Below, one piece after another: positions 25,501-34,699 of a DNA stretch of 64,000 bases. Position 1 is the stretch's first letter, and every line of letters starts with the position of its first letter. Origin of the DNA: Atriophallophorus winterbourni (lineage: Eukaryota > Platyhelminthes > Trematoda > Plagiorchiida > Microphallidae); NCBI GenBank assembly GCA_013407085.1, contig JACCGJ010011387.1:1-64000 (forward strand), written 5' to 3'. The translations under genes were made by a program, and so were the position numbers. The notes below the pieces were generated by a model, which saw only the letters and a program-made list of their open reading frames with translations, was not told the DNA's origin and made no database searches.

Positions 25501-25893
25501 CAAAAGTATGCAAGCCAGTCCCGAATCCACATGATGAAAGAAAACCTAACCAAACCCACCACCCCCACCAGAATGTAGTTTGTTTCATTTTCTGAAAAAA
25601 CTGAGAAAAATAATAAACTATAGCAAACTAACTTCGTAATGTGGCCCTGGGGCGATGTTCATGATGATCAATATTAGTAAACTGATAAGCGCAAAACCAA
25701 AACGTTCTTTATTTCTAGCAATTGTGAACCGCAACTGTGTAAACCGAAAGATGCATTCCAGTAGAAAATAATACATTGTAGTAACGGGGGACGACCAAAT
25801 AGAAATTGATTCGATCCTTGAAACATGATGTTTAACGGTAGGTTGCTTAACAACTCCGTTAGATACTACACGATGACGCCTATTCACTTCCAT
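7543..25893 (-). CDS. VMP1: vacuole membrane protein 1 (VMP1), seven coding exons
   Basis: VMP1 is an ER multispanning protein of the VTT/DedA superfamily, a lipid scramblase needed for autophagosome formation and ER contact sites. Minus-strand exons: 25893-25633, 25600-25490, 25459-25292, 24220-23990, 21549-21371, 13688-13595, 7698-7543. All introns are GT..AG and phases agree, giving 399 residues (human 406). Family landmarks in order: a first hydrophobic segment near residues 65-82; [55 protein letters not shown] split over two lines of conservation; [32 protein letters not shown]; a terminal membrane helix followed by a basic tail. The ATG at 25893 is the first after an in-frame TGA. Introns range from 30-odd bp to about 7.7 kb and are filled with transposon remains. 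Confidence 0.93.
8811..9047 (-). pseudogene. PHD-finger-like fragment, left arm copy
   Basis: The frame encodes the second half of a PHD-type zinc finger: CRNC, then four residues, HAKC, and a downstream VCKHC. The spacing C-x2-C-x4-H-x2-C with a final C-x2-C is typical of PHD fingers, and I find the first Cys pair missing. A distant resemblance to KMT2-type PHD fingers or to PHD-bearing LINE ORF1 proteins is possible; I cannot decide between them. It lies within the VMP1 intron, same strand as VMP1. Confidence 0.45.
9063..9480 (-). pseudogene. unknown exon-like fragment, left arm copy
   Basis: About 135 codons are open after an acceptor-like GGATTTTTTCAG at the LINE junction. I do not recognise the product. 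It has a Cys-rich patch ([10 protein letters not shown]) and ends with a [17 protein letters not shown] stretch. The inverted copy at 11200-11583 keeps much of the same reading but carries a small insertion and loses the C-terminal part by frameshift. It may be a decayed captured exon or a retroelement ORF1 piece. Confidence 0.35.
9485..10330 (+). mobile_element. LINE reverse transcriptase fragment, left arm copy
   Basis: Starts at the RT motif TSGVPQ..LGP, followed by LVYIKDLPN. An FTDDSKLW catalytic box is present but in a shifted frame near 9598-9625. The 9736-10386 frame then gives [41 protein letters not shown] and [10 protein letters not shown], the usual CR1/Jockey-like C-terminal RT blocks. 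Endonuclease and 5' RT are missing. Confidence 0.8.
10287..11175 (-). mobile_element. LINE reverse transcriptase fragment, right arm copy
   Basis: Inverted twin of the 9485-10330 fragment. The 10937-10287 frame reads [17 protein letters not shown] and continues past the loop, so it keeps slightly more of the C-terminus than the left copy. The frameshift before the catalytic DD box is identical to that of the left copy (the 64-codon frames 9554-9748 and 11119-10925 read the same), so one dead copy was duplicated. Confidence 0.8.
11200..11583 (+). pseudogene. unknown exon-like fragment, right arm copy
   Basis: Inverted copy of the fragment at 9480-9063. It shares [14 protein letters not shown] and QIYPSVFNI but has a roughly 30 bp insertion and then a frame change relative to the left copy. 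Confidence 0.35.
11638..11772 (+). repeat. half of a fold-back (MITE-like) element
   Basis: GTTGCTCACATCC, TGGTTTCTGGCTGTTTGCC and CATCAGGTGGAGACA blocks match the arms of the fold-back element at 41845-42262 and pieces at 54625-54720 and 55443-55572. It is absent from the corresponding place in the left palindrome arm, so it inserted after the duplication. Confidence 0.6.
11832..12029 (+). pseudogene. PHD-finger-like fragment, right arm copy
   Basis: Inverted copy of 9047-8811 with the same CRNC..HAKC..VCKHC pattern. Its C-terminal extension is different because of the deletion at the CCT microhomology near 12016. Confidence 0.45.
13037..13265 (+). repeat. SINE-like repeat, near full length
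   Basis: Runs from GGATGTGCATTCGTGCA to CTTGTGCTTTCATA and contains the GTAGTGAG..CTCACTAC hairpin. It lies within the large VMP1 intron, next to the candidate alternative last exon. Confidence 0.75.
13261..13458 (-). CDS. VMP1: candidate alternative last exon of VMP1
   Basis: A phase-0 acceptor (TTTCCATGCAG) lies 136 bp after the donor of the sixth VMP1 exon and opens 65 codons ending in TGA. The peptide contains SWL followed by a hydrophobic stretch of about 24 residues. This parallels the regular last exon, which also has SWL before its membrane helix, and the 11-mer AAGTTGGCTTC is shared by both. It could be a duplicated, mutually exclusive terminal exon. Against this, the hydrophobic part comes from low-complexity GTT/ATT-rich DNA, the end runs into a SINE-like repeat, and I see no AATAAA directly after the stop. 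Confidence 0.35.
   Translation of the reverse strand, partial: YSVYLLDRSWLRIHEIYWKNQTIMVCVIVVVLVIMVLLLLLCYYFSEGTLQSAIDTNAHRTLFIL
14094..14316 (+). repeat. SINE-like repeat, full length
   Basis: CGGATGTGCAATCGTG start, central hairpin, AGCCCACGTGCAGTCTCTGAC block and GCTTGTGCTTTCATA end, but without the usual CATA tail. Confidence 0.75.
14648..14700 (-). ncRNA. hammerhead-like ribozyme motif, left arm
   Basis: Minus strand: CTGATGA (14692-14686), then one extra T, a six-pair stem GTCATC/GATGAC closing a TAGCTT loop, GAAA (14666-14663), and CGTC with the expected cleavage after GUC. Stem III would be the two-pair AC/GU palindrome seen in minimal, dimer-acting hammerheads. Flanking GTT..TG and CA..AAC could form stem I. 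The extra base between CTGATGA and stem II departs from the consensus. Confidence 0.5.
14884..14936 (+). ncRNA. hammerhead-like ribozyme motif, right arm
   Basis: Plus strand: CTGATGA (14893-14899), one extra T, ATCATC/GATGAC with the outermost pair mismatched (A-C), GAAA (14919-14922) and CGTC. It is the inverted partner of the left-arm motif and probably the more degraded of the two. Confidence 0.45.
15726..15749. repeat. ATT microsatellite
   Basis: A run of TTA/ATT triplets inside the VMP1 intron. RTE elements of this window can end in the same triplet (58861-58880), so it may mark an old RTE tail. Confidence 0.7.
15838..16030 (-). mobile_element. RTE 5' region fragment
   Basis: Shares GCATGATACTACCCGGTTGCC, GAAGTAGGGG and CACAAGGCAGTGG blocks with 20878-20985, where the same sequence adjoins the RTE endonuclease frame. 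It is therefore a truncated piece of the same family. Confidence 0.55.
16031..19045. other. VMP1 intron, nothing recognised
   Basis: About 3 kb inside the intron between 21371 and 13688. The longest frame (17349-17777 plus) is Phe/Ile/Ser-rich, matches nothing I know, and sits in AT-rich DNA. Confidence 0.4.
19046..21090 (-). mobile_element. RTE-type LINE relic: 5' region, endonuclease, partial RT
   Basis: Minus strand, 5' end near 21090. Frames 20869-20171, 20375-19974 and 20119-19643 together give an apurinic-type endonuclease: [54 protein letters not shown] and [20 protein letters not shown] core sequence is largely missing. A C-terminal RT block ([18 protein letters not shown]) appears at 19271-19053. 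Frameshifts and the internal deletion show it is dead. Confidence 0.8.
21095..21182 (+). repeat. SINE-like repeat, 3' part
   Basis: Holds TATCTTAGCCCACGTGCAG to GCTTGTGTTTTCATACATAC and abuts the RTE 5' end. Tetranucleotide TATG/GATG tracts follow at about 21197-21220. Confidence 0.65.
22738..22970 (-). repeat. SINE-like repeat, full length
   Basis: Starts with a TATG tetranucleotide tract and ends at GATTGCACACCCG. It lies in the VMP1 intron between exons 4 and 5. Confidence 0.75.
23592..23828 (+). repeat. SINE-like repeat, full length
   Basis: GGATGTGCAATCGTACAG to a CATACATACATTCATAC tail, about 160 bp from the VMP1 exon ending at 23990. Confidence 0.75.
24690..24933 (-). repeat. SINE-like repeat, full length
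   Basis: Preceded by a TGGTA pentamer tract instead of TATG units. It lies in the VMP1 intron between exons 3 and 4. Confidence 0.75.
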
Positions 25894-25950
25894 TTGAAAT
25901 TGCACGTACCAATCCAACCTTTCTCAAGGTTAAATCGCGGCACGTCCAAG

Positions 25951-26725
25951 TTCAGTTCAGTTCAGTACAGTTTGCACAGGACAGTATGTGGCTAACAAGC
26001 CAATTGAGCGTCTAGAATTTCTTCTGGTGGAGAGCTGCAGAGAAGCACCCACCACTGCCAAAACGTTTATTCTTTTCGTTTATTTGAAGTCTTCGCCGAT
26101 CGCGAAACCAAGTGATTATCCGGGTTGAACTTAGGAAGCACCGCGTTATAGCCGATGCTGGAAAAAGAAAAAGCAGTTTCTCTTCCAAAAATGCACAAAG
26201 TTCAAACGTTGGTGATCGTAGATAGCTCCGCTGGATCTGGGTAATGTACGTTTTTTGCGATAAACATATTAAAAGTTTCAATAGACAAAAAGCTCTGGTT
26301 TTTCATTGATAAACTTTCGTCCGCTGATAATGCAGTGATTCTAACCGTTTTATTCAGTTCAGTTGCAGTTCAGTTGCACAGAACAGTAAGTGGCGAACGA
26401 GCCAATCGAGCGTCCAGAATTTCTTTTGGTGGAAAGCTGCAGAGAAGCAACCACCACTGCTAAAGCGTTTATTCTTGTTGTGATTTGGATATCCTCGACG
26501 ATCGCGATGCCAAGGGATTATCCGGGTTGTATTCGGGAAGCACCTCGTTATGAATAATACTGAAAAGATAAGGATACATTCCTCTTCACCAGTGCGGTGA
26601 GAGGTCCGCTAAAGAAGAGTTGTGTATTAAACAAACAGACCTTTAGCATTTACTTACTTACCAAACAACGCTATGTGTAGTATCATCCTTCAGTTCAGTT
26701 CAGTTGGCACAAAACTGTAAATGTT
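25951..26725 (+). repeat. tandem TTCAG-headed repeats upstream of VMP1
   Basis: Copy 1 (25951-26175) and copy 2 (26353-26575) both start with a TTCAG tract and share AATTTCTT.TGGTGGA, GCTGCAGAGAAGCA and GATTATCCGGGTTG blocks. A third head only (26689-26725) follows. Period is about 400 bp. The array starts 58 bp before the VMP1 ATG, so it overlaps the likely promoter or 5' leader. Confidence 0.7.
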
Positions 26726-27560
26726 AGGGTTTTTTGTTCTTTTGTATCCTCGTCGTATGGGTTGGTACGTAAAGTTTTATACAGACGTCCTTCGGCTTTG
26801 CCTCATTGCCATATCTTATTGAGCTAAATTGATAATAAAGTTTGAATTATGAATTTCACGCTGGTTGTTTAATGGACCACATTTGTGCCGAGATTGTGAA
26901 TTGTAATATAGTCGACGGAGCTCGTGCGTATCTCTTGCAATACTACGTAGCACAACCCAGACTGCTATGTTGTGAATTAATAACATCAGGTTTCACACAT
27001 GTGTTTTCAGCAATTTGCATACAACTGTGCATATCAACGAACTATCTATATGCGTGGCCACGATAACCGCTGAGCCGTAATCGCTTAGGCATCTTCCAAA
27101 TAAAAAACTGTTAGTTATTCGATATTTGCAAATTATTTGTCAGATCACGACTAGGATCATAAACAAATCGATGTTAGGATTGCTAAAAAGAGTCAGCGGC
27201 ACACATTATAAACCAAAACAGTCTTAAAAAGTGCGATCTAGGACGTATATCAGTTATGATTGCTGGTATCATATCTTCAAAGTTGTTTCATGCTACTCAA
27301 GCCGAAATGTAACAATAATAGCCAATCACAATTTTCAAAAATCACGCATAACCATTTGATCAGTACGTCACGTAAATTATTGGGGAGGTCTTCCGACCAT
27401 TTCACTGGCAAAAACTGTGCATCCTAGCTTCTAGCGCAAATTTGTACAAGTATATTTCTGGTTTGATTTTCCAGATCAGTTATTTGACCCGACAAATCTC
27501 CACCTATACAGAAGGCAAACCTTCCACGCAGTGGAAAAAGCCCACATCGAAGATCACATC
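26726..27560. other. no gene recognised
   Basis: AT-rich intergenic sequence. The 26842-27066 frame shows no recognisable family. Confidence 0.4.
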
Positions 27561-28900
27561 ACATCACCCAACGTGATAACCTTGTGTATGCTGCTATTGT
27601 AGCCGCTAATTTTACATCATCGATTGTTTGACCAAGATGCTTCTTCTGATCTACAAGGAAGTGGAAATGACCGTCATAAAAACCACATACTCATTATACA
27701 GAAAACACTTCTCATTGACGCTAGAAGCGGCCAACGGTACTCAAATCACCATATATGTCCATCGATCACTCTCCATCGACCTTTGTCTGCGACACAACTT
27801 TTGATGGATTTTCTTTTTTGCTGAAGTCAAAACCCGTATTCTGGAAGGCGATTTTTTTCACACTTTAATCTTCAAGTCAACATGAGTACTTGAAATCTCA
27901 TTGACAATGTCAGAAAGATTAACGCCATCGAATATTTTTGAAATTTAACTATTCAAACTATTAGAGACTTGATTCCCGTTACTGCACCCAATAAGGAATT
28001 TCCGAGTATGCTTAAATCCTGTGCATATGATACTCCTCTGAAGAATGAGATTAAACATCATATCTAACCAGTTTGCCCGTGGTAAATCACACAGACTGGC
28101 AGTAGATCAGTATACCAGTAGATAAGTAGAATAATAGATAACGCAGAATGGCACCTGGCAAACTCGAAGCTTATGATAGATCTCGGAATATTTAGTATAC
28201 CAAATCACCTTGGGCTATATCTCTTTATATGGTCTAAAAGAACAGACAGGACGTATTGTGTTCATGTGGTGATTAACGTGCATTGAATCGTGTCTGGATC
28301 CTAAACCGATATCCTATTACACATGTAGATGACTTTGCACGGTCACTGAACGGATAATCAGCGTTTCCGAGGTTGTATGTAATATTGATGCTCGCGTATC
28401 ACTAAATCCTCGTAGCCGATGAAGAAATCTCGAAAATTTCGAATTTCTCAGGATATAGTTTGGTCTGCACATTGCATCACAGAATTTACAGAGATTAGTG
28501 GTCCAAGTTATCTTCAGTTTATCTTTTGCCCGTGTGAATATTGATGATGTCTTAATCACCTTAACATACGAAACATCTCCGTTAGTTATTGTAAAGTCTA
28601 TCCTACTGTAGCATCGTTGTAAATACAGAGGGATGTAAGTTCGGAGTGATTTTTCTCAAAATTCTTGTTTCTCATACCTCGTCTAAGAACAGGGAATTCT
28701 CACATGATAACTAATCATCTCCTTATTAATCCAACACCTTTCTCTCTTCAGGCTATCAAGCTTGGCACGAAAGAGTATTTACTAATATAAACAACATATT
28801 CTCCAAACATCGCCTAATTTAAGCCATTATTGAGCATCAAGTTAAGCTTAGGTCTACAAACGCTTTCAAGATTGCAATCGTTATGTTCAACGTAACCGAA
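27561..28900 (+). pseudogene. Ty3/gypsy-type pol relic
   Basis: Plus-strand reading with many stops recovers an RT series: KSPWAISLYMV (the SPWASPLHMV box), CGDxRALNRV, RYPITHVDDFARSLNG, an AYHxILVA(D/E)EEISK-like block near 28395-28430, and a later VNTEGCKFGV stretch near 28635. Order and spacing fit gypsy RT upstream of the catalytic YxDD, which I could not find intact. No LTRs were found around it. It is clearly dead. Confidence 0.65.
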
Positions 28901-30459
28901 CGAGGCTTTTTCATATTCCTCTTTCTCGCTCTAAATTTTGACGCAACTACTTTTTTATTACGCATGAACAGATTTCAGAATTCTTTCACACTCCATTTTC
29001 GGATGTGCACATCAACAGGTTAATTTAAAGCACTTGTAAAATCTCTTACTGCTCCAACGCAATGCGAATCGCTCAAAAATACTTCTATATACAGTGAAAT
29101 TTGTGCCGGTATTACTGGTTATTGGATCATTTATAAGTATTCTTTAAAATAGCACAGAAATAGATCTGTTCACATGGCCGGAATAAATACGCTTGAAATG
29201 TGCAAATTAACTAGGACCCAGGCATGCTGTTTTCAAACCCGGCACATATTTACCATGAAAAGTTTCCGAAAATCAATATCTATTTTTGCGATTATCTGTT
29301 TACAACTGTGCATTGGTGTCAACTGTGCATTGAGGTCAGATTGCCTGTGGATTCAAAACATCACGAAAACGGATATCTATTCATAACATTGATTCAGGAT
29401 TTCTTGCAAATAGTATCTTCATGAACTTTCACTTTACTGGTACAGTAAATATGCTTCATTCTATTCCTGTAAATTCAACTAAAAACTCGCAGTTTTACTG
29501 ATCACAAAATTTCCCCAGCGTCTTCCGAAATCAGTGTGTTGCTATACGTATCGGATTCAATGCAATCAGCAAACTTATATTGCTGCTATTCCCCTAGGAT
29601 TTTTAACAGTTAATCGTTTTACACAAGAGCTCTATATCTGTTCCAGTGCAAAATAAACCTCACCCAAATGTAGCTTTCACTTCATTTTCCCGAAATTATA
29701 TGACGTTCTAATTGATTAAAGTTGGAATTTTAAAGTGATTGATGTTTATATTAATGCTGTTTATTGATTTTTCTACGGTATACCAATAGAATCGTTTGAT
29801 TAATTTCCTCCGTACATTTGTTGTTCTCATCATCTTGCACTCGGCTTATTCTCTCATTTGGATACTCGATGTGAATGAAGTTTCATTATTATTCAATGTT
29901 TTAGAAAAAAATTGTTGTAATGATGGCTACCATTTCCAATTTTAAGAAAAAACAAAAAAATCTGAATTTAAAAATTTAGTCACTTATTTTACTGTATTAT
30001 TTTGCTGTAATTTTTGTGAAAATTTAATCATGTATTTCATGCGTTGGTTAAGCAAGAATAAAACTACTAATATGATATCACCAGTGATTTGCTGAAATGT
30101 GTTTCCGTATTTGTAAAAGTGACCATGAACGCAAATCTCTTGAAGCTACATAAACGGGACCATATAATGTAATTTCTAGTCAAACAATATGTTTGTGTCA
30201 CTAAACAAATTGTCTCCTAAACGGTTAGCATCAATGATATGAAAGCTGCCTTTGTCTAATTCGCCCTCACGTCCCAAACACAAATATCAATCAAAAATGT
30301 CCGTGATCTGAAATACCATGTTTCAAAAGATACAACTGAAGTTATTCCACAGAACAAGAACAATGAGTCTTTAAGAATCATTATTTAATGCGGTAAACCG
30401 GTTTGAACCTCAGAATCAAATAACCTGAAAAGCTGACGTCATATTTTGCTGGCTGACCC
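28901..30459. other. no gene recognised
   Basis: AT-rich sequence between the gypsy relic and the BEL/Pao element, with only short frames. Confidence 0.4.
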
Positions 30460-30915
30460 TGTAAATTCACATTTCAATTTCGTAAATATTTCGCCTGTCT
30501 GGACTCCCTATTTTGTGCTCCCAACAAATTGTACATACTCATTTTTTGATGTTTTTAAATATTTAACCAAAATTGTCTTTATCCTTTTTACACCAGTCTC
30601 ATTTTGTTTTAATCTTTCCCACCATTTGTTGGCTCGCATTTTACTTGCTTGCACCTGCGCCATATTTTTTGCTTATGGACGCTCGTAATTGTTATTGAAA
30701 CTAACCCCGGATTTTCAGTGTTGAGGTAATTTGTGGCATTAGTGTATATTTGTTTAGTACCGCTATTTATAGAAAATTGTTCATTAAGAATAAATTGGTT
30801 TCGCAACGTTTGGACAATTCTTGCGCGTAACACTAACCGGGGTGGAAACGATTATAGATTGCAATTTCGAGCTATTTGGATATCTCCCTTACAGTAGTCA
30901 ATTAAGTATTCAACA
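30460..30915 (+). repeat. 5' LTR of the BEL/Pao element
   Basis: Starts TGTAAATTCAC and ends TTCAACA. Contains an AATAAA near 30790. Confidence 0.8.
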
Positions 30916-31149
30916 GTACTCAACAATTTCTGAATAATCGTTGAACGACAAAAAATATGGCAACAACGAGAATGATGTCGCAAAATTTGAACGAAACGGA
31001 AAACTATAAGTGAATCGAAAATTCATCCGCAGCCAACTTTGAAGAAAACATTTCCTTGACCATCCGATCATACCCGCACCCCCCACTCACGTGAGTGAAC
31101 CACACGGACTGTCTAGTGATTTTGACCCTCATGTTTTGCTTTTCGTTTT

Positions 31150-32330
31150 CCTGCTATGCATTCCCTACATTCATAAACTAAGGTTTCCAGGTAAGCCCAG
31201 GGAATTAGAGGGGATGCTCTGAAGGACCATATTAACCTAGGGAAAGAAGATTTGTGTATAGCAGAAGAACAGTTGAGACATAAAAAAGAACGACTAGCTT
31301 GGTTAAAAGCGAAAAGTAGGTGCGAACAGGATCACTATGTTGATAAAGGTGCGATGAATTCAATAAAGCGTACAGACGACGATAGTCAACCACCGCAGCC
31401 TTCCGCCGAATCTCTATTTAGAAGTTTGGTCGTAGGACTTAGTTTGCCAAAAATTGAAATCGAGCCCTTCAATGGTTAATCAGTGGACTTCGCCACCTCC
31501 ATCAGGTCATTATTCAGTCATATAGAGTCTCACGTAACGGATCCCTATCAAAGGCTATTTTATCTCATCTATTATTTTTGGGGCGCTTTAAGGAGGCAAT
31601 CCGACACTATATCTTGCTCCCCCGCCAAATTTGTTTCTCTACCGCCGTAGAAATTCTTCGTTCACAATATAGCAAGCCACACCAGATAATTAATGACTTC
31701 ATAAATGATTTATGTACAGGACCAGTTATACAGTCGAGCGATCTAATCGCATTAGAATTATTGTTGCAGCAGATGCGAAGTTGCAGCATCAGTCTTTCAC
31801 AGCTTAACCATACCGCGGACTTGAATTGCTCATTTATTCTGCTAAAATTGTTAAGCAATTACCCAAGCCACTACAAATAAAATGGGCTGAAGTGGCGGAG
31901 TCTCTCATGGCCTTGAACAAAGAGCCATCCTTTAAAGGCTTTATGGCTCTGATAGAGAGACGAGTTGATGTATCTAGTACAGAATATGGCACCCAGGCCT
32001 TTGAAGCCAGCAAATCTTCGGATCCTCCACATTCCATCCGTAGAATTGCTGCTGTCCACCAGGATTCACTAACAAATAGCTGTATTCTATTTGAGCTAAA
32101 CCACTCTCTGGAGCATTGTTCAATTTTTCGGAGTTATGACGTCGAAAAAGGTAGCAAACACTTAAGCAAAATAGAAGGTGCATTCGGTGCCTCAAAGGCA
32201 ATCATAGAATTGCAGACTGCTGATCTCAGCAAGTGTGCCGCCTTGACGGTTGTGGTAAGACTAATCACTATCTGCTACATACGTCGATTAACAATAACGA
32301 AAAGATAACAGGCGAAATAGTTCAGACATG
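31150..32330 (+). pseudogene. BEL/Pao gag relic
   Basis: Frames 31252-31479, 31578-31880 and 31826-32308 give LSLPKIEIEPFNG, RLFYLIYY, NDFINDLCTGPVI, LQQMRSCSISLSQLNHTADL and LPKPLQIKWAEVAESLM, conserved landmarks of BEL/Pao Gag in flatworms. A Cys/His stretch near 32080-32270 may be the remnant zinc knuckle. Stops and frameshifts separate the segments. Confidence 0.75.
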
Positions 32331-32748
32331 TCATTCCTATAGCTTAGCTTCTAATGGCGTACATCTTGGTTTCGTCCCAGTTAGGCTTGCGGGTCCCCGT
32401 GAAACGGTGTCCAATTACGCCTTCTTTGACGATGTTTCGGACTGCACCTTAGTTGATAAGGATTTAATGGATCCATTAGGACTAACACCGGAGAAGGTTT
32501 GTTTGCGCATTTCCACCTTGCTTGGTTCCAAGACAGTATCATGTGGTCGGACCAACGTGAGGTTGTCCTCATTTTACAATAATGTTAAGTGCGTGATTGA
32601 GAACTCATTTGTTGTAGACAGGTTGCCCACTAGTCGTGCTGACATTCCTAGATTCGATATAACTAGGTGGCCTCAACTTAAGGATGTTTCACTGCATTCT
32701 TTCACATCGACTCGTGTGGGCATTCTGATATGTTGGGACGTCCCTTGA
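32331..32748 (+). pseudogene. BEL/Pao aspartic protease relic
   Basis: The 32233-32748 frame contains NYAFFDDVSDCTLVDKDLM, the BEL/Pao protease region, where the Asp-Ser/Thr-Gly triad is represented by a DDVSDCT context. It joins the end of gag and is cut by a stop before RT. Confidence 0.65.
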
Positions 32749-32929
32749 TGTGATTGCGCCTCGAAACATAAAGTTGGTAATGATCGAGAACCATTTGCTA
32801 CTAATAAACCTTTGGGTTGGTTTTTGAGAGGACCAACGGGTCAACAAGACATGTCACCGCGTCGCGTCAACGTAATATTGTGAGAACAGTCGAGCATCGA
32901 GACAATGCTGACCCGGTTATACGACTCAG

Positions 32930-34010
32930 AATTTCAAGACCCTCTAGACGCTGAGGCGCCTCAACCTTGACCCGATGACATCAGGGCCCATAACAAAGTG
33001 TGGTCCTTACTTCGACTGATTGATGACCATAACGAAATAGGGGTGCCATGGAGATCTACGTTACACGGTATGTCAAACAATTATTCACTCGCGCGAATGA
33101 GGTTAAACAACTTAGGCTGTAAGCTGACGAAAGATCAAACTCTCTAAGACCGTTTTGTCGCCACAATGCAGGCTAATCTCGAAAAGGATCATTTACGTCG
33201 TGGCGATCCCCGTACCAAACGATGGTCTCCACCCCACAATTCGGTGATCAATCCAAAAAGTCAGAGAAGCTACGAATCGTTTTTGACTGCGCAGCGAAAT
33301 TAGGAGAAACTTTCCTAAATGACATGCTACTACAAGGGCCAGACATTGTCAACAGTCTCACTAGGGTCCTTCACACGAATCGCCGGTACTCAATAGCTTT
33401 ATGTGCTGTTATCGAAGATATGCTCCTGCAAGTTCGATTGCCCGAAAGGGATAAATGAGCATTCTGCACGCTTTGGTGGAAGGACGAAAAGCCCAACGCA
33501 GAACCTGACGTCTATGAATGGAACGTGTATCCTTTCGGAGCGGAATCCTTTACGTTGTGCGCCATCTATGCGCTAAGGCAAACATTTAGAGATTACAGTG
33601 AGAGTTTTGATTATGGAATAAAGAAGGTTCATGAAAGCAGTTTTACGTCGATGACTTCCTCGGTTCCACGAGTTCGGTCGAGTACGCAAAGGCCGTCGTT
33701 ACAAACTTGCCCACACTTCTTGCCTGGGGTGTATTCCAGCTGGTCAAGTGGTCCTGCGACAGAAAAGAAGTGTTAAGTAACGTAGGTCTCTTGTCAACAT
33801 CCACGTCGATTAGCAATGTTCTGTTCGGAAAATCCGTTGAAAGAAATTTAGGAGTAAAGTTGAATTTGAACACGATGTCTTTATGTTTGTCGTGCAAGAA
33901 CCTATTCCTCATCCGACTAGAAGATCACTTCTTGATTATATAGCATCAATTTTCGACCCCTTGGGTTTCATGGCCCCTGTATTACTTTTGGGGGAATTAA
34001 TTTTGCAAGA
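32930..34010 (+). pseudogene. BEL/Pao reverse transcriptase relic
   Basis: Pieces in order: RIVFDCAAKLGETFLNDMLLQGPD (33220s, stated here only as landmarks RIVFDCAAK and LLQGPD), VYPFGAESF, a YVDDFLGST catalytic box in a shifted frame near 33640-33670, AWGVFQLVKW, and the IASIFDPLGFMAPVLL connection block near 33943-33985. Several frame changes and stops inactivate it. Confidence 0.75.
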
Positions 34011-34590
34011 GGCGTGTCGAAATAAGGTAGGTTATATAATATATTGGATGGAATTGCATTAACGATATATAACAAGTGGTTGTCCCTCCTTACAACAATT
34101 GCAACTCTAGAAGTTCCACGTTGCCTTATACCGGATAACAACGATTGTACGCACTTTGAGTTACACCTGTTTTCCGATGCATCAGAATTCGGTTACGGCG
34201 TAGTCGCATACCTGTGCGTTGAACTAACCGATGGCTCACGGTAATGTCGCTTTCTCTGCGGAAAACCACGCGTAGCCCCGTGAAGTTTATCACAATACCC
34301 CGTCTCGAGTTGACAGCACCACTAGTAGCTAGCAAACTGTCATCCTAACTGGTAAAGGAATTAGTTTTAACATTGAATCACGTGACGCCATTGACTGATT
34401 CGGCAATTGTTTTACGATATATATCAAATACATCGTCACGGTATGCGACCTCTGTAGCCGATCGTATCAGACGAATATGGGCACTATCCAACCTGTCACA
34501 GTGGCGCCATGTTCCATCGGAACACAATCCTGCAGATGTTGCGTCCGGAGTAATAAATTCTAGACCGGATAAAAAAACTTAGGTTTTGGC
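34011..34590 (+). pseudogene. BEL/Pao RNase H relic
   Basis: ELHLFSDASEFGYGVVAYL (34160-34220) is the RNase H catalytic-Asp segment of BEL/Pao Pol, then IPRLELTA (34300s), ADRIRRIW and WRHVPSEHNPADVASG (34500s). Two frame breaks separate these blocks. Confidence 0.75.
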
Positions 34591-34699
34591 GGGATGGACT
34601 CGAGTTCCCGTTAACGGATAAAAGAAATTATACTAATGAGTCCCTTTCCGTAATTGATAATAGTACAATAGAATTCAAGATAGTCGGTGCCGTATGCAG

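Noticed and set aside
27624..27824. Short plus frame as a gene
   Set aside because: It is part of the degraded gypsy region, and no host family is recognisable.
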